From Celeribacter indicus (GTDB lineage Bacteria > Pseudomonadota > Alphaproteobacteria > Rhodobacterales > Rhodobacteraceae): a stretch of DNA of 64,000 nucleotides. The notes beneath the pieces are model-generated. The model worked only from the letters and a program-made list of their open reading frames with translations. It did no database searches and had not been told where the DNA came from. The DNA is taken from NCBI RefSeq assembly GCF_000819565.1, contig NZ_CP004396.1, forward strand, positions 1-64,000. Direction: 5' to 3'. Made by a program: the position numbers and the translations under genes. Shown piece after piece: positions 51,726 to 60,550 of this stretch; position 1 is the stretch's first letter, and the number at the start of each line of letters is the position of its first letter.

Positions 51726-52423
51726 GATGTGGCCTGTCCTGCGTCCTGGACGCAAATCACCTCTTCGCCAAGGCGAAGGACCCATTGCCGGTTGACGCCG
51801 GACACGCGGATGACGCCGTCACTCAAGGCTTGGCTGTTCACCGCGCGTTCCCTGCCGTTCGAATATCGGAAGATGGCGGGCACCGGCGCGTTCCGTGCAA
51901 ACCGGAAATACGTGAAGGTACCATCATCCCAGATGGCCGTCGGCGTGAACTCTTCTCGGGCGCTGACCGCATAGTTCGCGTTCGGCGCATCGGCCGCAAC
52001 CGCCCTGGTGGGTTGCACGCGGTTTTCAGGATAGCGGAACTGCACGACATAATGCGGCGTCTCCCGGGCTTCGACGACATGGAAGTAGTAGGAGCGGCGG
52101 TTGGTGTAGACGGTGATGTTGGTGGCGACGCCAGATGCTGTCGGCTTGATGGCGAAGGCACGGCCACCCGGGACACCGTCGAATTGAAACCCGACCGTAT
52201 CGCCGGCGATGATCGAGCGGATGGTTTCACCCTCACCGAATTCGACTGTGGTGACGCGGGTCAGAGTCGTGACGACACGGTAAACCTGGCCTTCAGTCCA
52301 GGTCGCGACGCGCACGCGATTGTCATGAGAACCTGGACGGGGCGTAGTTTCGGCCAAAGCAGTCGTTCCCGCGAACGCGAGAATACTGGCGGCCAGCAGC
52401 GCAGAGATTGGAGTGCGAGTCAT
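51722..52423 (-). CDS. virB9: VirB9 core-complex protein
   Basis: 233 residues. Signal peptide (MTRTPISALLAASILAFAG then TTALAE), N-terminal domain with VYRVVTTLTRVTTVEFGEGE and the C-terminal domain with WDDGTFTYFRFARNAPVPAIF, both typical of VirB9. Outer-membrane core partner of VirB10. Start at 52423 in an ATGA overlap with virB8. Confidence 0.94.
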   Translation of the reverse strand: MTRTPISALLAASILAFAGTTALAETTPRPGSHDNRVRVATWTEGQVYRVVTTLTRVTTVEFGEGETIRSIIAGDTVGFQFDGVPGGRAFAIKPTASGVATNITVYTNRRSYYFHVVEARETPHYVVQFRYPENRVQPTRAVAADAPNANYAVSAREEFTPTAIWDDGTFTYFRFARNAPVPAIFRYSNGRERAVNSQALSDGVIRVSGVNRQWVLRLGEEVICVQDAGQATS

Positions 52424-53085
52424 TCGGAACGGTCCGATCGGATGGCATATTGGGTAACGGTGAAACCGAAAGGGTTTTGCCAAACATCGTCGATCGCTCG
52501 GGTCCGCTCGGGCCGGAATTCGAACATCAACGTGGCAGTGAACGATCCATCCTGTACCCCCTGAGGGCTGGTCAGGCGCTTTCTGAGCCGCACCTGGGCG
52601 CGGTTATCGCCAATAAGGGTGATCGATGCGATCTCAACGGCCATCTCGGCCGCAGCCCCGTAACGCGTCGGCGGATAGCTGTCCTGCCCCGATGTCCACA
52701 TCGCGCGCATGCTGGCCTCGGCCGATCCGGAAGACTGTGCCAGGACACGGCGGACACGAAGATCGTTGTCGAGCTGGTTGTAGGTTTCGCGGTCGAAAAT
52801 GTAGCGGTAGATTTGCGCTTCGATCACGGCAGGCCGTTCGGCGAGCGACACGGTTTCAACCGTGGCATTGGGGAGCGCCATCCCGGTCGCGGGATCGTAG
52901 GGCACAACCACGGGAGGCGGCGTCTCGACCATCAGCGCGACAGCCGCAGCCGTCAAACAGCCGAATACGCCAAAGCCTGCCCCGGAAATGCCGATCATCC
53001 GCCAAAGCTGTTCCCGGCGCAGGGCACCGTAGACAAGTTCCTCTTCCACGAGCTCGCGCGCAGTCATCACCCCTGCCCCACTCAT
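52420..53085 (-). CDS. virB8: VirB8 inner-membrane assembly protein
   Basis: 221 residues. One membrane segment (MIGISGAGFGVFGCLTAAAV, about 30-49), then a periplasmic NTF2-like domain with ETYNQLDNDLRVRRVLAQSS and ending PFGFTVTQYAIRSD. ATGA overlap with virB5. Nucleates the T4SS core. Confidence 0.93.
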   Translation of the reverse strand: MSGAGVMTARELVEEELVYGALRREQLWRMIGISGAGFGVFGCLTAAAVALMVETPPPVVVPYDPATGMALPNATVETVSLAERPAVIEAQIYRYIFDRETYNQLDNDLRVRRVLAQSSGSAEASMRAMWTSGQDSYPPTRYGAAAEMAVEIASITLIGDNRAQVRLRKRLTSPQGVQDGSFTATLMFEFRPERTRAIDDVWQNPFGFTVTQYAIRSDRSE

Positions 53086-53879
53086 GGCTCAAGATCCGGC
53101 AAGGTGAAGTCCATGTAGCGGCGTTCTTCGGCAACCGTGGCGGCGTCGACCACGCCTGCATTGCCTGCGCCTAGGGTTTGGATCGCTTCCAGCTCCCACA
53201 TCCGGGTCATGGCGATGGCGAGTTCCGCCGTGACGCGTGTGTTATGATCCATCGAGGCTTTGAGATCCTCCATGTCGGGGATCATCTCGACCAGACGTTC
53301 CACCCGTTCGAGAGACTGTTCCGCCTCTGCGTGGCTGTTCTGCGCCGCCGCCGACATCACAGCACCTGTGGTGGCCCGCGTGGCCACGCCTTCGGCGCCC
53401 GGATTGCCGCTGGTGGCGATCTCGCGGAGTGAATCCTCGTCGAACCCGGCGCTTGCCAGCGCCTGTTCCATCTGCGTGCGCATGGGCCCGGCATTGGGCC
53501 CGATGAGCGCGCTCCAATCGCCCGCCTGGATGCCTCGGATCAGGCCGGGGATGTCTTCGAAGTTGGCCTCAAGCAAGGTATCGAGGTCCCCGCCCATGGC
53601 AAGTCCGAGGATGCTGCGCGGCCCGGTGAGCGAGGCATACATCTCGTTCAGCTGATCGAGTTGGCTTTGCAGCATGTCCAGTTGCTCCAACGCATTGTCC
53701 AGAAGATCGGTCTGGATCCCGAAATCCTGCAGCATCTGCTGAAGCTGGCGGATTTCCTGGGCAATGTTCTGAGTGTCCACCGTGGGCACACCCTGTGCCG
53801 CGACAGGTCCGGTAACATTGAGGGCAAGCGCGAGAGCGATGCTACCGGCGAAAAGGGAACGGGGCAGGCGCAGGTTCAA
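53082..53879 (-). CDS. virB5: VirB5 minor pilin component
   Basis: 265 residues. Signal peptide ending PVAAQ, then a helical VirB5/TrwJ-like body (IRQLQQMLQDFGIQTDLLDN, MLQSQLDQLNEMYASLTG). The start codon is TTG, seven bases after GGAGG, sharing bases with the previous stop. The tail ERRYMDFTLPDLEP is nearly the same as the tail of the transglycosylase encoded just upstream. Confidence 0.9.
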   Translation of the reverse strand: MNLRLPRSLFAGSIALALALNVTGPVAAQGVPTVDTQNIAQEIRQLQQMLQDFGIQTDLLDNALEQLDMLQSQLDQLNEMYASLTGPRSILGLAMGGDLDTLLEANFEDIPGLIRGIQAGDWSALIGPNAGPMRTQMEQALASAGFDEDSLREIATSGNPGAEGVATRATTGAVMSAAAQNSHAEAEQSLERVERLVEMIPDMEDLKASMDHNTRVTAELAIAMTRMWELEAIQTLGAGNAGVVDAATVAEERRYMDFTLPDLEP

Positions 53880-55042
53880 CGCAAATCCTCCTGACTAAAA
53901 TCCATGTATTGCCGCTCGGCAGCTTGCGCTGCCGCCAAGGCGATCTGCTCGGCGCTGAGTGGCTCGGTTCGGGCGGCCTTGATCCGGGTCCGGATTGCGA
54001 CCAGCCGGGCCAGTTCGGCCCGGGCATAGGTGTTGAGCGCGATGGCCTCGTGGAGATCCTCGGTCTCACCAATGCGGGTGATGATGTCCTGAACCCGCAG
54101 GGCGGCGGCACGGACCGAGACCAGCGAATAGTCGCCATAGACCCCTGCGCCGTGGGCCGAGAGGCTGAAACTCGCGTTGGCGAGGAGCACAGGATCGATG
54201 GTGCCGAGCGCATCGATGCCGCCCACGGCCGCGAGGTAGCTGTTGTACTGCTGCGGGATCACCACGACATAGTGCTGGGTTTCCGCGAAAGGCGGCACAC
54301 CGCCATAATCCTGCACATTGCCAGGACCGGCGTTATAGGCGGCGAGCGCATGGATAATGTTGCCATCGAACATGTTCAGCATTTGTGCGAGGTATCGCGC
54401 ACCGCCGGTGACCTGCAGATAGGGATCGTCGTAATAGGCCGGGTAGATCCCGAGATCGCCCGCGGTACCGGGCATGATCTGGGTAAGTCCGAAGGCCCCT
54501 ACGGGTGAGCGTGCCCCGATCTGGAAGCGGCTCTCCTGCCAAATCAGCGCCTGCAAGAGACAGCGCCATTGCACGAGCGAAAGACCTGCGCGGCCGACCC
54601 CGGACAGACTATGGGTGTCGCGTGCTGCGCGGATGATCAGCTCCTCGATCCCCTCCCTGGCATCGCCGAACATCCGCGCTGCCGCTGGATTGGTGTCCTC
54701 GGGCGCATAAAGACTGGCGGCCGCGCTTTCGACGTCGTCTACCGCCCCCTGCCCCGCCTCGAGCCCCGCCACGGTTCCGGCCACGTCTCCAGCGCCAAGC
54801 GACATGGCATCCATCAGCCCTTCGAGGGAGGCGAGTTGCTGGCGCTCGATTTCGGCCAGTTCCTCCTCGCGGCTTAGCCGGACCTGCTGCAGTGCCAGGT
54901 CCCGATCGGTCTGCTCAAGGATGGCCTGCCGCTCTGCGAAGAGGCGCAGATCGAAGGTCGGCACGCCTTGGGCGACCGCTGGCCCTGCCGTGGGACCTGC
55001 CAGTGCAAAGCCGATCATCGAGAGAGGTAGCCAGGTCCGCAT
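53876..55042 (-). CDS. Lytic transglycosylase with VirB5-like ends
   Basis: 388 residues. Signal peptide from MRTWLPLSMIGFALAG to VAQ. The mature N-terminus QGVPTFDLRLFAER parallels VirB5 (QGVPTVDTQNIAQE). The centre is an SLT domain: ALIWQESRFQIGARSPVGAF with the catalytic Glu, GLTQIMPGTAGDLG, and HALAAYNAGPGNV. The last 60 residues, ending ERQYMDFSQEDLR, look like the VirB5 C-terminus. It may cut peptidoglycan and dock to the pilus tip complex. Start at 55042 for the signal peptide. Confidence 0.87.
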   Translation of the reverse strand: MRTWLPLSMIGFALAGPTAGPAVAQGVPTFDLRLFAERQAILEQTDRDLALQQVRLSREEELAEIERQQLASLEGLMDAMSLGAGDVAGTVAGLEAGQGAVDDVESAAASLYAPEDTNPAAARMFGDAREGIEELIIRAARDTHSLSGVGRAGLSLVQWRCLLQALIWQESRFQIGARSPVGAFGLTQIMPGTAGDLGIYPAYYDDPYLQVTGGARYLAQMLNMFDGNIIHALAAYNAGPGNVQDYGGVPPFAETQHYVVVIPQQYNSYLAAVGGIDALGTIDPVLLANASFSLSAHGAGVYGDYSLVSVRAAALRVQDIITRIGETEDLHEAIALNTYARAELARLVAIRTRIKAARTEPLSAEQIALAAAQAAERQYMDFSQEDLR

Positions 55043-55046
55043 TGGC

Positions 55047-55262
55047 TCAGCCGCCCGCCCCCAAGAGGACGAAATCGCAAGGACTGTCGCGGCGCGTGAC
55101 CTCCGCCCCCATGGTCGAGATCGTGGCGGTGGCGGTTCCTGCCTGCGCAGGAGCCTCGCGAAAATTGAAGCAGTTGGCTTGCGGGGGGTTATGCTGCGCA
55201 CAGGCTGTCAGGGTCAGGCCGAGCCCGAGCAGCACTACGCTGCGAATGATGGTACGGGTCAT
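55047..55262 (-). CDS. Small VirB7-like lipoprotein
   Basis: 71 residues. Signal MTRTIIRSVVLLGLGLTLTAC with lipobox LTAC. Two further Cys in the mature part. Place and size match VirB7, which supports VirB9 at the outer membrane, although its position after virB4 is unusual. ATGA overlap with virB4. Confidence 0.72.
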   Translation of the reverse strand: MTRTIIRSVVLLGLGLTLTACAQHNPPQANCFNFREAPAQAGTATATISTMGAEVTRRDSPCDFVLLGAGG

Positions 55263-57643
55263 GTCACTCTCCAGAAATCAGGACGTTCGCGATAATCGGC
55301 GCCGACAAGCGCTTCGCCCTTCTCCATTCCGCCAAGGATGGTCACGAGCGGGCCGAGCGCGCTGAGATCGGCATCGATCACGACGGAACCACGGTCGTCG
55401 CGTACAAGCGCGAGCCGCGAGGCCGAGCCGACGCCCAGAAGCACGTCGAGCTCTTTCTCGGTCAGGCCGAGCATCGCGTAGTCAGCGGCGGAAGCACGAA
55501 TGTTGGGCAAGAGCACCTGCGTCGGCACCGCTTCCACGATGGTCTTGCCGGTGCGCGTGCGCTCGAGCTGGCTGGCATATTGCGTCATCATCACGACGAC
55601 GGCGTTCTGCTTGCGGGCGGTCACCAGCCAGTTGCTGAGGCGCTCCGCAAAGTAGGCGTTGTCGAGGGCTTTCCATGCCTCGTCGATGACGATGATGGTG
55701 GGCTTGCGGTCCTCGATCACCCGCTCGACCCGGCGGAAGAGGTAGGACAGGACCGCCATGCGTTCCCGCTCGCTCTCGGAATCGAGGATGCCGGTGAGGT
55801 CAAAGCCCGCGACGTCTCCATCGATGCTGAAACTGTCCTCGGCATTGGCCCCGAAGATCCAGCCGTAGCGACCCTCGGCCGTCCATTCCTGCATACGCTC
55901 GAAGAGATCGCCCTCGTCATCGGTCGAGACCAGCAGCGAGGCGAAATCCGACCAGTTTCGTAGGCCCGCATGTCCTGCGCTCGCGTTCTGGCGCACGACT
56001 TCCTGCAATCGGTTGGTCTGAACCGGGGTTAGCGGTCGATCGCGCCGCTCCAAGAGGCTCGCGAGCCAATCAGCAAGCCATGCCTGGCCCCGCATGTCGA
56101 TCTCGGTCTGGAGCGGATTGAGGCCCGTGGGGCGCCCCGCCCGCACGGTCGAATAGCTGCCGCCGAGCGCGCGGACGGCCATCTCCATGCCCGCGCGATA
56201 GTCGAATACGAAGACCCGCGCACCTGCCCGCCGTGCCATGGTCATCAGGAAAGCCGCCAGGACGGATTTGCCGGAGCCGGGACGGCCGAGGATCAGCGTG
56301 TGGCCTCCCGTGGGCTCGCGATCCGGCGCGCCCTGTTCGTGGAAGTTGAAGCGAAAACCACTGCGCTCGGGTGTCGGAAAGAGCGTGATCGGCACGCCCC
56401 AGGGGACTTCCCGACCTGTCTTTCCGAGCGGGGTGCGGTGAAAGGTGGCGAGATCGGTGAAGTTGTGGTTCGTGATTGCGGCCTTGCGGCTGCGCGCCCC
56501 TGTGTTCCCGGGATGCTGCGCCATGAAATGCGCCCGCGCCCCGAAAGCTTCCGAGATCAGGTTGATCCCGGAAGTGGCGGAGATGTTGCGGATTTCGGCC
56601 GCGATGTCGTCAAGCGCCGTCTGGGTGCGGGCATAGACGGCCACGGTCATGTGGTGCTCGCCGAAGATCAGGCGTTTGGATTCCAGATCGTCCTGCGCGA
56701 GTTCCAGTTCCTGGGCGAGACTGACGGCTCCGTCATTGGCGGCCTGCATTAGCCGCAGCTGCCGCTTGATCCGGCCCGCCATGATGTTGGCGTTGATCGG
56801 CACAAAAGAGTGCGTGACCACCATGTCGACGGGCAGATTCAACTCGTCGAGCATCAGGCTATCGGTCTTGGCCGGGTAGTTCTTCACCGCAAAGATCGCC
56901 CCGAGCTTGTCGCCGACGGCACCGTCCGAGAGTGCGATGGTCGTGCCGCGGAAGGTGACGCGCGTATTGGCTACGTCCTCGGCGATCACACCGAGGCGCG
57001 ACCGGGGGAAAAGCGGGGACTCCTCGCCCGTGTTGAGTGAACCGAGGAAGCCCAGAAGCTCGCCGGTGCTTGCGGCCAGCGGGCGGGGCTTCAGCTCATC
57101 GAAGGAGGACAGCAGAAACCCCACAACCTCGTCGAGCTTGCGCAAGCGGCGGGTGGTGTCGGCCGCATGTCGCGAGCGAGACGCCCCCAGACCGAAGGGC
57201 AGACGGCTGCTCGCCTCGGGGCGCTTCAGCACGGTCAGAGTCAGCGTCTTGTCGCGCAAACTCGCGCGGCCGAGATGCGCGTGCCATCGTTTGTCGACGG
57301 CGGCCGCAAACCCTTCGCCCGGAACGGGCGGCAGGGTCACGTCGACCGCTTTCGAGACCTTGTGCAAGTAGAATGAGAACTCGGTCCCGACCTGCGCCAC
57401 GATGCCAGCCAGCAACCCTCCGATCCGGTCGAGATGCCCGTCCTCGCTCGTGGTGCTGTTCACCCCCTCGAGCCGGATGCATTGCATCAGCTCGTTGCCG
57501 CGTGTCCGGATCGTTCGGTCGTTCACGAGGCTCACATAAGGCAGCATCATTGAGAGCCGCTTCTCGCCCTTGACCCATGCGGGTAGCGCGGTCAGCGGAT
57601 CGATGGCGTTCTCAATCTCATCGGCAATTCCATCACGGGGCAT
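55259..57643 (-). CDS. virB4: VirB4 secretion ATPase
   Basis: 794 residues. Walker A LILGRPGSGKSVLAAFL near residue 455, Walker B IIVIDEAWKALDN, and MMTQYASQLERTRTGK. The N-terminal CagE/VirB4 domain is also visible (YVSLVNDRTIRTRGNELMQ). The start at 57643 has GGAGG eight bases upstream; an in-frame ATG at 57658 overlaps that site. Overlaps virB3 by 11 bases. Confidence 0.95.
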   Translation of the reverse strand: MPRDGIADEIENAIDPLTALPAWVKGEKRLSMMLPYVSLVNDRTIRTRGNELMQCIRLEGVNSTTSEDGHLDRIGGLLAGIVAQVGTEFSFYLHKVSKAVDVTLPPVPGEGFAAAVDKRWHAHLGRASLRDKTLTLTVLKRPEASSRLPFGLGASRSRHAADTTRRLRKLDEVVGFLLSSFDELKPRPLAASTGELLGFLGSLNTGEESPLFPRSRLGVIAEDVANTRVTFRGTTIALSDGAVGDKLGAIFAVKNYPAKTDSLMLDELNLPVDMVVTHSFVPINANIMAGRIKRQLRLMQAANDGAVSLAQELELAQDDLESKRLIFGEHHMTVAVYARTQTALDDIAAEIRNISATSGINLISEAFGARAHFMAQHPGNTGARSRKAAITNHNFTDLATFHRTPLGKTGREVPWGVPITLFPTPERSGFRFNFHEQGAPDREPTGGHTLILGRPGSGKSVLAAFLMTMARRAGARVFVFDYRAGMEMAVRALGGSYSTVRAGRPTGLNPLQTEIDMRGQAWLADWLASLLERRDRPLTPVQTNRLQEVVRQNASAGHAGLRNWSDFASLLVSTDDEGDLFERMQEWTAEGRYGWIFGANAEDSFSIDGDVAGFDLTGILDSESERERMAVLSYLFRRVERVIEDRKPTIIVIDEAWKALDNAYFAERLSNWLVTARKQNAVVVMMTQYASQLERTRTGKTIVEAVPTQVLLPNIRASAADYAMLGLTEKELDVLLGVGSASRLALVRDDRGSVVIDADLSALGPLVTILGGMEKGEALVGADYRERPDFWRVT

Positions 57644-57911
57644 AGCTGTCGCCTCCATGCAGCTTGCGGTTCGTCGTGGGCGGGGTTTCCTGCAGGGTGA
57701 TCACCAGGACATCGAGGAAGTTCGGATCCCAGTCCGCGGCCTTCCAGAGCGCCGGCCAGGCCAGCCCCGCGAAAACAGCCACCACCCAGCTCTGCACCCA
57801 GAGGAACAGAAGCGTCGAGCCGAAGAGCCAGACCATGGCGTACATGATCGGCAAGCCCATCAGCTTGGGTGGCCTGAGAAGGCCGATGAACACGCGGGAC
57901 TGGTCAGCCAT
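57633..57911 (-). CDS. virB3: VirB3
   Basis: 92 residues, two hydrophobic segments (LMGLPIMYAMVWLFGSTLLF and WVVAVFAGLAWPAL). Pattern FIGLLRPPKLMGLP at the N-terminus is typical of VirB3. Start at ATG 57911; a TTG at 57917 is possible. Confidence 0.9.
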   Translation of the reverse strand: MADQSRVFIGLLRPPKLMGLPIMYAMVWLFGSTLLFLWVQSWVVAVFAGLAWPALWKAADWDPNFLDVLVITLQETPPTTNRKLHGGDSYAP

Positions 57912-57932
57912 GGCCAAGAACTCCGGGATTGC

Positions 57933-58247
57933 TCAGGTGGTCCAGATGGCGGCGACGATGGTGGGTGCTGCGGCGATGCCCGCGATTGCAACCACGACCC
58001 AAAGCGCCTGACGAAAGTCGAGGATGCCAAAGAGCCAGGAAAGAAACACACCGATCAGTGCGAGCGTGCCAATCACGATGCCCAAGGGACCGGTGATCGC
58101 ATCGACAATGCCTTGAAGCAGGGTCTGTACCGGCGAGAGGTCGATGCTTTGCGCAAGCGCTGGACCCGCCAGCACGATAAGGGCCGTCGCGCCGAGCGCG
58201 ACGATCGCCCGCGTGCGGAGCACGCTTTGACGTTTCCTCGATGTCAT
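57933..58247 (-). CDS. virB2: VirB2 pilin
   Basis: 104 residues. Long signal peptide ending GPALAQ, then a small mature pilin with two hydrophobic helices (IVIGTLALIGVFLSWLFG and ALWVVVAIAGIAAAPTIV). VirB2/TrbC pattern. ATGA overlap with the upstream transglycosylase gene. Confidence 0.91.
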   Translation of the reverse strand: MTSRKRQSVLRTRAIVALGATALIVLAGPALAQSIDLSPVQTLLQGIVDAITGPLGIVIGTLALIGVFLSWLFGILDFRQALWVVVAIAGIAAAPTIVAAIWTT

Positions 58248-58936
58248 GAAAGATCTCCTCTGAGCCGCTCAAACACGGCAGTCACACGGGCCACATGCCC
58301 TTGGGTTTCTCGAAAAGGGGGGATGCCGCCGTGGCGTGTGACCGCCTCAGGGCCAGCGTTGTACGCGGCAAGGGCCAGAGAACCCTCACCGAACTGGTCG
58401 AGCATCATCAGCAAGTAGCGGGCTGATCCGTCGAGGTTCTGCGCAATGTCATGTGGGTCCACGCCGAGGTCGCGGGCGGTATCCGGCATAAGCTGGCCAA
58501 GGCCTATGGCACCGACAGGGCTACGTGCAGCCGGATTGTATGCGCTCTCGACTTCGATATTGGCCCGGTAAAGGAGCGCCCAATCAGTGACTGAAAGCCC
58601 TGCGCGACGCAGCGCACCATGCCCGGCATACCGCAGAGCCGTGGTCTCGATCGCATGGAGGATTTCTGGGGTGGCGCGGGCGGCGGATCGAGCCGGGATC
58701 GCTGTCTCGCTCGTTGCGTCAGGAACGCGAGGTTCTGCGAAGAGAAAAAGGCGCCCGTTTGCCTCTTGAGAAGAGGAAATCAATTGGCCGTCTGGGCCAA
58801 CCGAAAAGATGAAACCGTCGGCCAGGGCCGGGGGCGCGGAACAAACGCCTGTACCCAAAGCAACGACGAGCGCAGTCGCGCGGTCAGCTGCCTTTGACCG
58901 GAGGCGCGGCGTGGCGCTCGCGGCCACCTTCTTCAA
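58244..58936 (-). CDS. virB1: VirB1-type lytic transglycosylase
   Basis: About 230 residues. SLT domain with RANIEVESAYNPAARSPVGA (catalytic Glu), GLGQLMPDTARDLG and LALAAYNAGPEAV. A signal peptide ends PPALA. No ATG gives this signal peptide: TTG at 58936 or GTG at 58927 are the choices, both inside the end of the upstream gene, so the start is uncertain. Opens a path for the channel through peptidoglycan. Confidence 0.86.
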   Translation of the reverse strand: MKKVAASATPRLRSKAADRATALVVALGTGVCSAPPALADGFIFSVGPDGQLISSSQEANGRLFLFAEPRVPDATSETAIPARSAARATPEILHAIETTALRYAGHGALRRAGLSVTDWALLYRANIEVESAYNPAARSPVGAIGLGQLMPDTARDLGVDPHDIAQNLDGSARYLLMMLDQFGEGSLALAAYNAGPEAVTRHGGIPPFRETQGHVARVTAVFERLRGDLS

Positions 58937-59210
58937 GTGGGATGCTAGCGGTCGTACAGCCCATGTCGGCCAGGAAACTGACAAGGCCAACGATGGTTTT
59001 GAAGTCGCGGAGCTTGAGGACGCTTCGGCTGGTGACGAGCATCTTATCGTCACGCTCATCAGTGGCGACGGCGCGGATGACCCACGAGCCGTACCAGCTG
59101 TTATGGCGCTTCTCTGCTCTCTCCTTGCAGACCACCTCAATGAGGTAGCCCTCGGCGAGCAAGCCGCGCAGTCCGTCTTCTGTAACCACATTCGGGGCTT
59201 CTTCAATCAT
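58884..59210 (-). CDS. First gene of the VirB operon, unknown
   Basis: 108 residues, soluble. It reads MIEEAPNVVTEDGLRGLLAE, VVCKERAEKRHNSWYGSWV and SRSVLKLRDFKTIVGLVSFL. No family recognised. A GAAGG site lies just before the ATG at 59210. As first gene of the operon it could be a regulator. The divergent space up to 59398 should hold its promoter. Confidence 0.68.
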   Translation of the reverse strand: MIEEAPNVVTEDGLRGLLAEGYLIEVVCKERAEKRHNSWYGSWVIRAVATDERDDKMLVTSRSVLKLRDFKTIVGLVSFLADMGCTTASIPLEEGGRERHAAPPVKGS

Positions 59211-59320
59211 GGCCTTCCCTTGGGTCCTTGTTCTGCCTGGGTGCAGTATCAGGCCCACGGGGTCGCAACACCGTGAGCGATACAAAACAACATTAATGAT
59301 AGCAAGACAATAATAACGTG

Positions 59321-59348
59321 TTGACGAAGTTCGCCTTGCTCCGATAAC
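59321..59348 (+). promoter_or_regulatory. Candidate promoter for the gene at 59399
   Basis: TTGACG (59321-59326), 16 bases, GATAAC (59343-59348) in an AT-rich divergent region. The -10 box is only moderate. Confidence 0.4.
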
Positions 59349-59398
59349 GGTGATAGCCGACAGAATGATAATCTTAAAGGCGGCAAAGGAGTTTTGCC

Positions 59399-59683
59399 CT
59401 GCGGCTGTTTATTGCGCGCAACGCACCGTTGCTGTTCGCGTTCCTGCTTGGAAGCATGCCGATAGCCGCGGCAGCAGATTGCGTACCTCCCGAACGACCG
59501 TTCTTGCCTCAGTCGCAAGACGACATGCGTGCCTACGCCGATCTGATCAGAAGCGATTTCGAGACCTACATTGCCGATGTGCAGGACTACTTTCGTTGTC
59601 TCGACGCCGAGCGCGCTCGCGCCTTTGTTGAGGCGAGGGAGGTCAGTGATGACTACGCCAGGTTCCTGAATGCTCTCGAGTAA
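59399..59683 (+). CDS. Small exported protein next to the VirB operon, CTG start likely
   Basis: 94 residues. From CTG at 59399 the product begins with a proper signal peptide (RLFIARNAPLLFAFLLGSMP then IAAAADC), and AAAGGAG lies exactly seven bases upstream. A later TTG at 59429 would remove the basic N-terminus and has no ribosome site. Mature part is acidic with two Cys. Family unknown; position suggests a transfer-related periplasmic protein. Confidence 0.6.
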   Translation: MRLFIARNAPLLFAFLLGSMPIAAAADCVPPERPFLPQSQDDMRAYADLIRSDFETYIADVQDYFRCLDAERARAFVEAREVSDDYARFLNALE

Positions 59684-59929
59684 GCGACTACGGGTTTGTG
59701 CCGCCAGTAGAAATCAACCGTTAGACCAACGCTCCGTCAGTCTCTAACGCAATGATGTTTTTCAAGCGGGCGATCATGTCGTCACCGCTTGCGACATCCG
59801 CGCTCGCACATTCATTGATCGATTAGGATTTCAGCAGTTTGTTCAGACTTCTACGAAGAATGTATGAAAAATTGGCCCACACGTTTTGGTGACTTGCCGA
59901 CATTTTGTTTCAGCAATACAGCTTCAAAA

Positions 59930-60274
59930 ATGATGTACAGGATTCGGGCCTTTTTTGGGATACTCCAGATTGCCTCCATATTGGTGGCAGTGACCCTGAT
60001 GCCGTCCAATGCATCAGCCATGGTTTCGTGCTCTGTTGAACAACTCGCCCAGGAGTCTTCAAACGAGCGCCACCATCATGAAACGGACATTCCGGCTGCA
60101 GATATCGACCATGGAGCAGACCACTGTGCGTCACATATCTGCGTGGTCGGAGACTTCGTAGGTGCCGAAAGTTGCACAAAGCAGTCCGCTAATGTTTCCC
60201 TCCGGTCCTGGGATATTGCGTCCCTAGTCCGTTCGGCCACACCCGAAGGTTTGCGGCGCCCTCCTCGCGCCTGA
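59930..60274 (+). CDS. Exported His-rich protein of the copper cluster
   Basis: 114 residues. Hydrophobic signal (IRAFFGILQIASILVAVTLM), then NERHHHETDIPAADIDHGADHCASH, shown in parts: NERHHHETD and DHGADHCASH. His and Cys there could bind copper. No family recognised. The ATG at 59930 or 59933 is chosen because longer starts add residues before the signal. Confidence 0.62.
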   Translation: MMYRIRAFFGILQIASILVAVTLMPSNASAMVSCSVEQLAQESSNERHHHETDIPAADIDHGADHCASHICVVGDFVGAESCTKQSANVSLRSWDIASLVRSATPEGLRRPPRA

Positions 60275-60334
60275 TGCACCTGTAGCCGCAGTTTGACTGC
60301 GACCATCTGCATCTGACATTTCGAGGAAATCTAA

Positions 60335-60550
60335 GTGAAAATTCTGCTTGCGGCATCCTTGCCGCTGTTCGGGGCCGCCTGCTCGGCGCTTCCTGAACTT
60401 GAAACCGTGCCAGCGCTTACGGCGGCGGTTACATCGCCTGTGGTCGCGTCTGCGCAACCCGGGCCTGTTGTTGCTTACGCGGGCTACTCGGTCGGAGAAC
60501 CGGCCGAATGGCGGACGCTGAATGATGAACAACGGGAGGGTGGCGAATGA
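60335..60550 (+). CDS. Small lipoprotein of the copper cluster
   Basis: 71 residues with signal MKILLAASLPLFGAACS, lipobox FGAAC. The rest is Ala/Val/Pro-rich. ATGA overlap with the TolC-like gene; likely an accessory of the efflux channel. Confidence 0.7.
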   Translation: MKILLAASLPLFGAACSALPELETVPALTAAVTSPVVASAQPGPVVAYAGYSVGEPAEWRTLNDEQREGGE

